Assembly (NCBI GenBank): GCA_030374735.1
Contig: JASCIV010000547.1
Span: 1 to 17,024, forward strand
DNA length: 17,024 nucleotides
Origin: Gracilaria caudata
Lineage: Eukaryota; Rhodophyta; Florideophyceae; Gracilariales; Gracilariaceae
Direction of reading: 5' to 3'
The translations under genes were made by a program, and so were the position numbers. The number at the start of each line of letters is the position of its first letter. The first letter of the stretch is position 1. The notes under the pieces were generated by a model. That model had not been told where the DNA came from. It searched no databases and was given only the letters and a program-made list of their open reading frames with translations. This document shows, piece after piece, positions 9,430-17,024 of the stretch.

Positions 9430-9600
9430 CATCATCGGCCCCACTATGAGAGACATAGCCAGGACATAGCGTATGACAAGACGGGCATCGCGGCCCCATC
9501 GTCGCACTGCATCTGTGGCTTCGAAGACGACAATGAACTGGCTCACGTATTTGCCGCACAAACCTTGAGCATATCCCCCTCAGAAACAGTTCATTAACGT
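9430..9600 (+). mobile_element. Possible remnant of a non-LTR retrotransposon tail
   Basis: A short open stretch reads SSHCICGFEDDNELAHVFAA (zinc-knuckle start at 9508) and ends at TAA 9595. C-x-C-G followed by an acidic stretch and H-V-F is the pattern of the zinc-binding tail (zf-RVT type) after many LINE reverse transcriptases. The final Cys is lacking in this frame and nothing of the reverse transcriptase itself is visible, so this is at best a truncated, decayed end. Confidence 0.2.
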
Positions 9601-10591
9601 CCTAAGTGTCCAAAACAAAAACGGTAGCCGATCCATCATGAACAGCTTGTCACTTTACGAAGGTTGTGCAAACCGCTATTCGATAATGCTTTTTGGTTGT
9701 TGTCTTACAGTCCGTGATGAAGAAATCCCGACACATCCAGTCGCAAGCTGTACATGGAAAACAATATGTTACGCTTCTTCTATTGAAACGCTTTCGGGAC
9801 AAAGTTATAATTAGGCTCATGCGCTCATAGACAGAGAGAGAGGGAAATGTTCTGATGCGATTACTTTCGAGACAGGCATGTTCATGATGTTCGTGTGAAA
9901 CTAACACGGGTGGGACAAGATTTATCGTAGATACCGTTGTAAGTTACAGTCAGTTCTTGTTATATTAGTACCTCCTCTGCAAGCGCTTGTTCCTACTGGG
10001 AGCCCCCACAGTCTCGAGTCAAAACCGAGATCCGAGAAGAAACTATCAGCGGACCCCTTGGCCGCTGGACGGCGTTAAGACTCTGTTATCGTTTCACAGT
10101 GATTGCCCCCGGTTAGCAAAAGCGTCGCGAACTGCGCACATCATGATGATCACGATGGAGATAATCCTCCGTGCAGCTACGCTTGTATCTACGAAATCGG
10201 CAGCACTCGATCCATGACCAGCAGCTGGATGGGTTCGCCGTAACTGGCCCGGTACAAGCACGAGATAGATAACCCTAGATACCCAGTATCATGATGAAAT
10301 GCCATCTGAAAAACGGTGCAAATCAACTTGTGGCAACAGTCACGCGCGAACCAAGACCACTATCAGCCGAACCCTGCGTGTGCCGAGCGCTGTGAGTCTA
10401 TTCCCTATGGGCTGCTTCTGCACCTACGAGCAATACGGGCGCGCCACTGCTGCTCCCGGCCTCCATCCCTCAGGACTGAGGCCAGCTTGGACAGTTTCTG
10501 ACATCAAATCTGTGTACCACTAGAGCGCATACGGCAACACGGAGCAACCACCCACGCGGTTGTCCCAATCTCCTTCCGGCTGTCTGTCTCG

Positions 10592-12847
10592 ATGGTTTCC
10601 AAACCGCGTCAGTCTATGGCGACATCAGCTCCGCGGTCCAAACTTCATCTCACCAGATCGCTCCGCCGCCTACTCCGAACGATCCGCACTGAATGGCATC
10701 TGTTTAAAGCCAGACCGCTTCGCCGACGACCGTGGACGGTACCTCTCATTCTAATAATTTCTTGTGCAACATGTCTGTACTTATTACTTGGGTTTTTAAA
10801 TGTTCACTATTCCAGGTTGCGCTTCCGAGAACCACACCGAGACACTATCTTCACACACAGAGTGCATGCCTTCGTTCCACGACCAAAGAATTTTGATGAC
10901 GTCTCTGCTCGTCGCTGTTCGTGGTTATATGCAGAATTCGGAGCACGCGATGGCCGCCACATCAACACCTTTCTGACTGAGGGTAATCAACTTCTAGAGG
11001 AGTATATGCGCGCAACGCAGAGTTCTGTTCGAGCGTTTTGTGTCGTTGCATTTGATCCAGATCCATTAATGGCGAAGCCCTTGAACAACATCAGATCCCG
11101 GAAGGCCACGAAAACGGCACACTTTGATGTCTTCACTCAGCTGGTGCCTGCCTCTTCGAATGGCACGGAAGCCGTGTCTTTTCGAGCTCCAAACTCAATT
11201 GCAGAAGTCGGGGAACCCATTGACGTTCGCAGTTTCGCGCTCAAAGAGTTTATCGATGGTGTCACATATCCATGGGAGGAAAGCGGCAATGATGTTTCCA
11301 AGATGAACCTTGCCAAAGGAAATGGCAATCTTGGCACTGTTGTGGTGCGCTTCAACGTTTTACCTTATCCGGAAGTGTACTGGTATCTGGAATTACTTGA
11401 AGCATTGGATCCTAAGGGTGTTATGTGCAAAAAAATTGATCGTCTCATACTCAACTTCGAACGAATTGACCTTGACAAGAATCCCCAGACATCAGACCTA
11501 GAAGACCGCGATGCAGTCCGAGATTGGGATCATATCGTATCACCGGCACCCTCTGCAAAGCTAGATCCTAATAACGGCTTCCAAGGCATTATGAATCTGG
11601 CCGAAGAAATCAGCAATCTGGAAAGCTGTCGCACTATGGTTCACGTATTTGACCAAAGCGGAAACAGAGTTTATCCACCTGTCTTGTCTGAGAGACAGGT
11701 ATATTATGCCATTTTGGCCGGACAGCCAACTTTTGATGAGAGAGTGGGGGCACAGACTGAGACTTGGATGACGGCTGTTCCCCAGGACAGATTAACCATT
11801 TTTACAAACCTTCCTAGGAATGAGGATGAACTGAAAGCCGCTCGTGGGCGGCAAGTTGCAGTTGTTCAGCCGAATAGGCCTGAAATGGAACTACGATTGT
11901 CTTTAATGCAGTCATGGAGTCACTTGGTAAGAGTTCGCGAAAGCTGGGATCGTGCAATGAAAGATAATCCTGACATCAAATGGCTTGCGCTCGTAGACGA
12001 TGATACGTTTGTTTTCCCTGGGGGAGTAAGAGAATATCTCACAATGTTCGATCATCGCATGAAATTTTGGGGGGGGTCTGGTGAACAAGCGCGCATAGAT
12101 AATGGTGACAGCGGAAGTTTTGCGCGCTGGCTTCGCAATGCGAGCAAACAATTCGGCGGTCCTCACTGCTACATGCAAAATGAAGACGTGCCGAAGAACC
12201 TTCAAGGGGAACATGTAGAATATAGCGTGAGCAAGGTGCTGAACGGTCGGAAAGTGATGCGAAAAGTATCGCATATGTGTGGAGATGCATTCTGCAGCAT
12301 TGGATGTCCGGCGGTACCACAGGGAGCAGCTATATTTTTATCAAGGGCCCTTGTAGAAGCGTTGCGGCCGCATGTGGAACAGTGTGAGTTGGATACGAAG
12401 GAACTATGCAAGAACTGCGGATCACAACGTCTCTACATGTGTGTGAATCGCTATGCAGGTCCAGCTCGAACACTGCTAATGAGGGGGGTTTGTAGAGCTC
12501 CATGGAAGCTTGAACATCGGTCGAGCTTTCCGTTCGCATTGACTTACCATGGGTTTGGAAGGTACCGCGGGAATTTTCTATCAACGAGTTCTTTACGCGA
12601 TGATATGGTAGAGCTCTGGCAACTTGGGAAGAGCGTGGAGGAAAGCGTCAAGTACGGGTATGTACCAAGTTATCTGATACCAATGCAGAAGATTTCTGAT
12701 TTACTTGGGTGTCACAACCAAGGGACATATGTGAATGGGGAGTGTATCACGACGAACGGGATCAAATTTGATTCAGCGGATAGGCACGAGAATAATGAGA
12801 AGACGTTGCCCGGGCATCAACCTTCCGATCGAAAGGGGAGCGCGTGA
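10592..12847 (+). CDS. Type II membrane glycosyltransferase: FkbM-like region fused to a GT31/Fringe-like domain
   Basis: An uninterrupted 751-codon gene from ATG 10592 (next ATG 10616) to TGA 12845. Residues 1-48 are very basic. A membrane anchor spans about 49-70 (VPLILIISCATCLYLLLGFL), giving type II Golgi topology. Residues about 109-290 resemble FkbM-type SAM methyltransferases: AEFGARDGRHINTF in place of motif I, VVAFDPDPLM as the acidic motif, and TVVVRFNVLPYPEVYWYLELL where the family has a KxDxEGxE-like strand, here without the acidic residues. Residues about 395-660 resemble GT31/Fringe enzymes: WLALVDDDTFVF with the metal-binding DDD at 469-471, GAAIFLS at 578-584, a Cys-rich segment, and YHGF at 652-655. 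The second domain probably transfers a sugar in the Golgi, for cell-wall galactan or glycoprotein glycans; substrate unknown. The first domain may be a non-catalytic relic. Confidence 0.85.
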   Translation: MVSKPRQSMATSAPRSKLHLTRSLRRLLRTIRTEWHLFKARPLRRRPWTVPLILIISCATCLYLLLGFLNVHYSRLRFREPHRDTIFTHRVHAFVPRPKNFDDVSARRCSWLYAEFGARDGRHINTFLTEGNQLLEEYMRATQSSVRAFCVVAFDPDPLMAKPLNNIRSRKATKTAHFDVFTQLVPASSNGTEAVSFRAPNSIAEVGEPIDVRSFALKEFIDGVTYPWEESGNDVSKMNLAKGNGNLGTVVVRFNVLPYPEVYWYLELLEALDPKGVMCKKIDRLILNFERIDLDKNPQTSDLEDRDAVRDWDHIVSPAPSAKLDPNNGFQGIMNLAEEISNLESCRTMVHVFDQSGNRVYPPVLSERQVYYAILAGQPTFDERVGAQTETWMTAVPQDRLTIFTNLPRNEDELKAARGRQVAVVQPNRPEMELRLSLMQSWSHLVRVRESWDRAMKDNPDIKWLALVDDDTFVFPGGVREYLTMFDHRMKFWGGSGEQARIDNGDSGSFARWLRNASKQFGGPHCYMQNEDVPKNLQGEHVEYSVSKVLNGRKVMRKVSHMCGDAFCSIGCPAVPQGAAIFLSRALVEALRPHVEQCELDTKELCKNCGSQRLYMCVNRYAGPARTLLMRGVCRAPWKLEHRSSFPFALTYHGFGRYRGNFLSTSSLRDDMVELWQLGKSVEESVKYGYVPSYLIPMQKISDLLGCHNQGTYVNGECITTNGIKFDSADRHENNEKTLPGHQPSDRKGSA

Positions 12848-12982
12848 TGAACGAAGGGGTTCGTTGTAATGTGGGCTGGCTGTCGATAGGATACTGTCAC
12901 AACCACTTCCTAGAAAGAAAGAATATAGCGAAAGGGAGTTGATGATGGAGAAATGCTAGACCTGTTATGACGAGCTCTGTAA

Positions 12983-12998
12983 AGTTATATACATAACT
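12983..12998. terminator. Hairpin between two convergent genes
   Basis: AGTTAT and ATAACT form perfect 6-bp arms around a 4-nt loop. The site lies between the glycosyltransferase stop (12847) and the TOM22 stop (13056). It is symmetric and AT-rich, so it could serve as a 3'-end signal for both genes, but eukaryotic 3' ends need not use a hairpin and this may be chance. Confidence 0.2.
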
Positions 12999-13055
12999 GA
13001 ATTGAATCAAGGTGAGTTTGACGAGTGTACAAAATGTTTCGCGTGATGGGTTGAT

Positions 13056-13490
13056 TTACGACTGCTGTGAAGTGGTGGTTGCGGCGGACGAAGACTGCGT
13101 AGAGGCGTCGGTGGTAGTCGCATCGGCAGCGGCAGAATCGGATGCAGGCGCAGGTGGGGTGGCGCTGACAGATGCATCTGGCCCCAACTCCTTGTCGATT
13201 TCATAGAGCAGTGGCACGACAAGAACGAGTGAGGTGGTACCCAGTACCCAGGCGACTTTCTTGGAAAGCTTCCATGCGGAATTTGCAGCCTTGGAAAAGG
13301 ACTCGAACTTTGAGGAGATAGAAATGTAAGCTTGAGTCTCTGTTACGGCGTCCTTGATGTCTTCCCAGGTCTCTTGAAACGACTCCAACGTGGACCACTG
13401 ATGTGGGAGCGGGGTTGCGGTAGGATTGACAATGGATCCGTTCGGAATCTTGTCATCGGACGCATGTTCTTCCGGCTTAGACGGCACCAT
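13056..13490 (-). CDS. TOM22: Mitochondrial import receptor subunit TOM22
   Basis: Tail-anchored outer-membrane receptor of the TOM complex, which binds precursor proteins and organises the Tom40 pores. From ATG 13490 the protein has 144 residues, close to fungal and animal TOM22 (about 140-155). The diagnostic part is residues about 61-101: a basic amphipathic segment (KFESFSKAANSAWKLSKK), then the membrane helix AWVLGTTSLVLVVPLLYEID with the conserved Trp, GT and Pro (P93). Residues 1-60 are moderately acidic (E/D at 7, 8, 12, 13, 36, 40, 43, 44, 47, 51), as expected of the cytosolic receptor arm. The Ala/Ser/Thr/Gln-rich tail (103-144) would face the intermembrane space. The frame stays open upstream to an ATG at 13724 (222 residues), but those 78 residues do not look like TOM22; 13490 has A at -3 and G at +4. 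It converges on the glycosyltransferase gene and diverges from the Hint gene. Confidence 0.85.
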   Translation of the reverse strand: MVPSKPEEHASDDKIPNGSIVNPTATPLPHQWSTLESFQETWEDIKDAVTETQAYISISSKFESFSKAANSAWKLSKKVAWVLGTTSLVLVVPLLYEIDKELGPDASVSATPPAPASDSAAADATTTDASTQSSSAATTTSQQS

Positions 13491-13965
13491 GTTGCTGACG
13501 AGGATGGCGCTTCGATTCGCGTCGGAAAGCAAACCGCGTCTGCACGATGACCTCCTGCAGTCGAATGATGCGTGGTGCCCGACGACGGTGCACGCGATGG
13601 TTATCGGAGCTACGAGCGACGGGGCATGCGAGCTGTATGTAAGCGACTGTAAGCAGGGTGCCAGGGAAATCGGATCTACACCGTGGATCGGATCCGCGAT
13701 GCAGAGGTTGAGACTGTCAGCCATGTGACGTGTTGAGATCTCACGCCACGTGGCACAGAATTGATGATGCCACGCGGCTGTGCGCGAGGCACGCGTGACG
13801 CTGAACGGTGGTGACGCTTCTGATCGAGTCTCGGGTCGTGCTGACGTTTGTAGTTTCCCTTCTGGGCCGCGCAGAGCTCTACGAACTGGCGAACTCTACA
13901 AGACCTCCTGAGCCGCTTCACGCTTACGCGTAGCACTCCCTTTTTCGTTGGCGTGCTCGTGGTGG
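13491..13965. promoter_or_regulatory. Divergent promoter region between TOM22 and the Hint protein gene
   Basis: The 475 bp between the two chosen start codons should hold both promoters. Both strands are open here (minus 13724-13491 in the TOM22 frame; minus 14011-13676 in another frame), so a longer TOM22 N-terminus or an upstream exon cannot be excluded. No TATA box or other named motif is evident. Confidence 0.4.
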
Positions 13966-15600
13966 ATGTTCCTGTTGCCAATGACTCTACACGCGCTTTT
14001 TTTGGCGGCATCGTGCTGCATCGCGGCCTTCAGCGCTTCGTTGCGAACTTCCGAGGGGGCGACTGTGCTGTCCAGGGCGTCCGTGCGGTCGGATGTTTTG
14101 GGCGTTTATGAGCTGCATCCTTCTTCGAAGGAAGTGGCTAGACCGTTCAACTGTCCGCACAAGATCACCACCAACACCTTTGAGTTTCAGGTCACCAATT
14201 CTCCCTCATCTTTGGAGGCCCCTCCCGCCTTCAACATTCTCATCCCGCACGTTAACTCGCTGTTAAGTGACCAACAATGTGAATCATCGGGCAGTGTAAT
14301 CGCCACCACCCATGATCATCCTTTCGTGCAGGTGGAGTCTAATCCACTCGATGTCATCACGTACTGGGCAGGTGGTGGAACCAAGCAGCAAGCCTCATGG
14401 GTCACAAACGAGCTCATCGACGTTGTCTCCAGACAGCCTTTTGTTGTCGGCTATGATTTCACCGAACGAAGCTGCAGGGGTGTTCGTTTAAGACCAGGCA
14501 CCGCCTTCTTATGGTTTCAACCCGCGTGGGATATTCCGCTGGGAACCCTACAACTTACGGGTAGGCAAAAGTACTTGTTACTCACCTTTAGGTTTCAAAG
14601 ACGAGCAGGATGTATATACGTTGCTGAAGTTGTGGGCGGTGAGGGCGATTTTGCTCTCGGGCCTGTTTCGGATCCTAGTGTTGATGCTGCACTTGACAAT
14701 CCCGGCATGGTAACCGTCCCTCCTACCGTAACCGTACCTCCATCTTCTGACAGCGACTCAGAGGAACTTCCTGAGAGCGATGAAGAAGACGAAAACGAGG
14801 AGGATGACGACGCCGAGGACCAAGCTGATTCACCATCGTCCGAAGAGTCAGATCAAACGGAGGCATCTTCGACGTTCACAGAAGCTCAAGAATCGTCTCA
14901 ATCGTCTCCATCTGATGATTCGGAGCAATCTGATTCTTCTAGTGGCACTATTTTCGGAAGTGCTAGCGAGCAGGACGACGGTGCGGGAAATGGCTCTGGT
15001 AATCCTTTGCAGGGAGAGTCTGAAAGTGAAGGACCTGCATGTTTCTCAGGTTCGTCCATGGTGCAACTTGAACACGGGCCGAACGTGCAAATGCGAAATT
15101 TGAAGATTGGGCATCGTGTACAAGTACGACATACGGACTTTTCAGACGTGTTTTTCTTCTCCCACCGTATGGAGCATGAAGACATGTTGCACAATTTTGT
15201 CAGAATCCGAACGGAACATACACATGTTCTGACTTTATCCGAAGGCCATTACGTTTACGTAAACGGTCACATGTCTGCTGCAGGGGTTGTTTCGGTGGGA
15301 GATAGACTTCAAACTGGCGATGGAAGCTGGACAACCGTTGCGAGTATTGAGCGAGTGAAAGAACGTGGATTGTACGCTCCGCATACAATCGATGGAGATA
15401 TTGTTGTGGATGGAATTCGTGTTTCAACGTATACAACCGCTGTGCATCCTCGATTGGCACATCATGTGCTGCTTGCGCCTGTGAGACTTCTTTATCGATT
15501 GGGCGTTCGTGACGTATGGGACCGAGTGATTGACGGAGGGGCCCGCGATCTGCATCGATTTCTACCGCGCGGACCGCCGCAGTTTGGTAGAGCTTTTTAG
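13966..15600 (+). CDS. Secreted Hedgehog-type Hint (hog) protein with N-terminal domain of unknown function
   Basis: The frame opens upstream but its first ATG is 13966 (544 residues; stop TAG 15598). Residues 1-24 form a signal peptide (MFLLPMTLHALFLAASCC onward, then AFSA). Residues about 45-235 are an unrecognised domain with Cys at 63, 105, 170 and 216. Residues about 258-357 are a Ser/Asp/Glu-rich linker. The Hint fold begins at C359 (ACFSGSSMVQ) and continues with MRNLKIGHRVQV, FFFSHRMEHEDML, HVLTLSEGHYVYVNG, GLYAPHTIDGDIVVDGI and VSTYTTAVHPRLAHHVLLAP. This order and spacing are those of Hedgehog C-terminal (Hog) domains, which break the bond before the first Cys. The usual T-x-x-H is represented by S425-x-x-H428. 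About 45 residues after the fold are hydrophobic and basic and could be an adduct-recognition region. Secretion and self-cleavage are inferred; sterol transfer is unknown. Confidence 0.88.
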   Translation: MFLLPMTLHALFLAASCCIAAFSASLRTSEGATVLSRASVRSDVLGVYELHPSSKEVARPFNCPHKITTNTFEFQVTNSPSSLEAPPAFNILIPHVNSLLSDQQCESSGSVIATTHDHPFVQVESNPLDVITYWAGGGTKQQASWVTNELIDVVSRQPFVVGYDFTERSCRGVRLRPGTAFLWFQPAWDIPLGTLQLTGRQKYLLLTFRFQRRAGCIYVAEVVGGEGDFALGPVSDPSVDAALDNPGMVTVPPTVTVPPSSDSDSEELPESDEEDENEEDDDAEDQADSPSSEESDQTEASSTFTEAQESSQSSPSDDSEQSDSSSGTIFGSASEQDDGAGNGSGNPLQGESESEGPACFSGSSMVQLEHGPNVQMRNLKIGHRVQVRHTDFSDVFFFSHRMEHEDMLHNFVRIRTEHTHVLTLSEGHYVYVNGHMSAAGVVSVGDRLQTGDGSWTTVASIERVKERGLYAPHTIDGDIVVDGIRVSTYTTAVHPRLAHHVLLAPVRLLYRLGVRDVWDRVIDGGARDLHRFLPRGPPQFGRAF

Positions 15601-16293
15601 TTTTTGTGCGCCTTGTTGCTTTCACTTTCGATGGAACTGAACCCGTATTCCAGCTTTCAAGTATCAGTGGTTCATGTATAGGGTCGGACGCTCGCTGGAA
15701 TGTTTATTTTGTTTTCCGTGTGTGTGTGCAGAGGATAGTCACGGGTATGCGTTGACCTGTCTCATGGTCCGTTTCATAGCGTAATTAAAAGTGTCTTCAC
15801 CATCACAATGATTATGCGCTGAAGTTAAGCCCATTGTCGCATACGGCTAACGAGCCGGTTGACTAGACAATAGTAGGATTGTACAGTTTTAGATACCAAG
15901 AGGTGCGAAGGTAAGGTTTAAGAGATTCGGAGCTTGGTAACCTCAGAACCGCCAAAGTGGCTGTTGTCACTGACTTTCGTAATAACCCCGCAAGAGGGCT
16001 AGTGGTGCAGTCTGGTTCCCTTCATGCTGCATTTCAGTCGCGTGACTTACCAGGCTGGCAATGCAATTGGGCAAACCTTTCTCACCTTGTTGTCTGTATA
16101 TCAACAGTGCTTTTACTCCTTTTTGGAGGACACTGGCGTTGCTGCATATTCTCTCTCTGTTGCAGGTGCAGTAGTTCAATTACTACTCACTGCAGAGCGT
16201 CTCTGTTGAAAGAAACGCTCCCTCACCAGGTAAACCAACATTCTTTCAGGCCATTTCTTGATAATATCTGCTACTGTCAATCCTCGACGATCT
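15601..16293. other. Downstream intergenic region
   Basis: No convincing gene. It holds a short GT run (about 15716-15726), a small hairpin (CGGCT/AGCCG, 15844-15857) and an open but non-ATG frame at 15957-16379 with a hydrophobic run (LVVCISTVLLLLF). A GTAAGG donor-like site at 15911 and a pyrimidine-rich acceptor-like site ending at 16165 would fit a spliced transcript, but no protein family is recognisable on either side. Confidence 0.4.
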
Positions 16294-16488
16294 CTAGAGG
16301 GGCAGTAAATATATCTTCGAGACAAAATTCCGCAACGGACAACGTAAAACAAAATGCCCCATGTCGTTCAGTGCATTAGGGAAACACTTACACAACAGTC
16401 TCTTTCCTGACAAATGCGATCCAAGCGGATGAAGAAACGGAGTATGGCCCACAGAAAGCTGAGATCTAAGCATTTTGGAATGCTCCAA
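16294..16488 (-). mobile_element. Remnant of a LINE-type (non-LTR) retrotransposon C-terminal zinc knuckle
   Basis: The 64-codon minus-strand ORF reads LRSQLSVGHTPFLHPLGS, then LCKCF and GHFVLRCPLRN. The order L-R-x...GHTPxL, C-x-C, then G-H-F-x-x-x-C-P is typical of the tail downstream of reverse transcriptase/RNase H in non-LTR retrotransposons (zf-RVT-like). Only this fragment is recognisable; the adjacent sequence toward 15960 has stops in all minus-strand frames. It appears to be a dead, truncated copy. Confidence 0.4.
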
Positions 16489-16491
16489 GCC

Positions 16492-16570
16492 GAGGAAGGT
16501 CTACAATCGAGGATTTTAATCAAAATCCTGCACCTGTAAAAGAGAGAGGGAGAGAGAGGAAGGTCTACAA
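16492..16570. repeat. 15-bp direct repeat flanking a hairpin and a GA-rich tract
   Basis: The 15-mer gaggaaggtctacaa occurs at 16492-16506 and again at 16556-16570. Between the copies are a perfect 8-bp hairpin (AGGATTTT 16510-16517 and AAAATCCT 16522-16529, 4-nt loop) and a GA-rich run (16540-16559). The layout resembles a tiny insertion flanked by a target-site duplication, or simple slippage. Confidence 0.6.
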
Positions 16571-16797
16571 GGGTAGTAAAGGAAAACGTGACACAGAATC
16601 AGAAGTTGAGATTCTTTGCATAGTACTTTTAAGTGACCAATGATCCGACATTCACCGGCCACAACCGCAATGAGGGCCACTGCATCAGCAGTTGTACCAG
16701 TAATTATCGATATGGTAGCGTTGCGCTCCACCGGCATGATTTGAAACGTGACCATAATCATCGGGAGAAGTGGCTGTGGTTCTAGGAACCGGGGAAC
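16571..16797. other. Non-coding stretch before the MITE-like terminus
   Basis: No gene is supported. A 10-bp direct repeat, acgtgaccat, occurs at 16746-16755 and again at 16819-16828. The open minus-strand frame across this region (16872-16516) has no recognisable domain and its N-terminal part is the terminal-repeat sequence described next. Confidence 0.4.
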
Positions 16798-17024
16798 GCG
16801 CCGTTGGAAATGAGTGACACGTGACCATGTTAGAGCATCTCCAACGGCGCGGAGCAAAAGAGCAAAAGGCAAAACTTGCTGACGCGCTGACGAAGGCTTT
16901 CTACACGTGTACCCTTGTAGTTCCAGATTTTGGGCACGACACGGTTTGCTCCCTGTTTCCGGATCAAATCTTGTTGATTTGCTCGGGATTCGCTGACCTG
17001 TTCAAATCGGCGCAGCAAAACAGC
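16798..17024. mobile_element. MITE-like terminus (TTA + GAGCATCTCCAAC) facing an inverted copy; element runs off the window
   Basis: At 16830-16832 is TTA, followed by GAGCATCTCCAACGGCGC (16833-16850) and a purine-rich stretch (ggagcaaaagagcaaaaggc). TTA/TAA target duplications and a GAGCATCTCCAAC terminus are well known for PIF/Harbinger-type MITEs in land plants. Just to the left, GCGCCGTTGGAAATG (16798-16812) is the inverted copy with one mismatch in 15. This gives two ends back to back, 23 bp apart, around a CACGTG (16818-16823). The right-hand element continues beyond 17024, so its other end is not seen. Confidence 0.4.

Larger units (their letters stand above)
8588..10591. other. Gene-poor intergenic region
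   Basis: About 2 kb without a convincing gene. A 79-codon non-ATG ORF at 8588-8827 is open but carries two strong palindromes and no recognisable domain. The region also holds a structured Pol III-like segment near 9156-9234, an imperfect inverted repeat at about 9343-9365, and a possible non-LTR retrotransposon tail near 9470-9600. Several short ORFs at 9987-10523 overlap one another in different frames and look random. The last few hundred bases must contain the promoter of the glycosyltransferase gene; no clear motif is seen. Confidence 0.5.

Noticed and set aside
9987..10523. Several short plus-strand ORFs before the glycosyltransferase
   Set aside because: They overlap in different frames, have no domain and look like chance ORFs in a GC-richer promoter region.
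13676..14011. Minus-strand ORF starting MPPKKARVESLATG
   Set aside because: It is antisense to the signal peptide of the Hint protein and its second half is Arg/His/Ser-rich without a domain. The plus-strand reading is far better supported. An upstream TOM22 exon remains a remote possibility.
15957..16379. 140-codon ORF as a membrane-protein gene
   Set aside because: It begins with GTG, has no in-frame ATG in a useful place, is Cys/Ser-rich and overlaps the LINE-like fragment on the other strand.
16516..16872. 118-codon minus-strand ORF
   Set aside because: Its N-terminal part is translated MITE-like terminal repeat and the rest shows no domain.
1..17024. CRISPR arrays, bacterial operons or phage genes
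   Set aside because: No regular spaced repeats, ribosome-binding sites or phage/bacterial protein families are seen; the gene content is eukaryotic.

Overview
This is a eukaryotic nuclear window. It has long single-exon genes, no ribosome-binding sites or operons, a mitochondrial import receptor (TOM22), a Golgi-type glycosyltransferase and a secreted Hedgehog-type Hint protein. Few introns, a hog-like Hint protein outside animals and a transposon-rich half beside compact genes best fit a red alga, probably a florideophyte. That placement is an inference of moderate confidence; no rRNA or plastid marker is present.

Layout. Positions 1-6037 are decayed mobile-element sequence. A Tnp2/DUF4218-type (CACTA-like) transposase runs leftward from about 2690 off the window edge. 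It stays in one frame but carries nine in-frame stops. A basic, serine-rich ORF with four in-frame stops diverges from it (2835-3989). A further decayed leftward coding region converges on that ORF (about 5350-3975), and a rightward ORF of unknown nature lies at 5348-6037. From 6027/6120 to 7841 is a 573-604 residue S/T/P/Q-rich protein with two RFxV motifs and a short leucine-rich coiled coil. Positions 7842-10591 are mostly gene-free, with one doubtful small membrane ORF, palindromes, a Pol III-like element and a possible LINE tail.

The gene-dense part follows. A type II membrane protein (10592-12847) joins an FkbM-methyltransferase-like region to a GT31/Fringe-like glycosyltransferase domain. 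TOM22 (13490-13056, minus) converges on it. A secreted Hint (hog-like) protein (13966-15600) diverges from TOM22. Positions 15601-17024 hold a second LINE-type zinc-knuckle remnant on the minus strand and, at the right edge, a plant-MITE-like terminus (TTA + GAGCATCTCCAAC) paired with an inverted copy.

The functional genes do not form a pathway: one acts in the secretory pathway or Golgi, one on the mitochondrial outer membrane, and one is secreted and probably self-cleaving. The most interesting items are the Hint protein, the FkbM-like/GT31 fusion, and the uniform stop-codon-only decay of the transposon genes.
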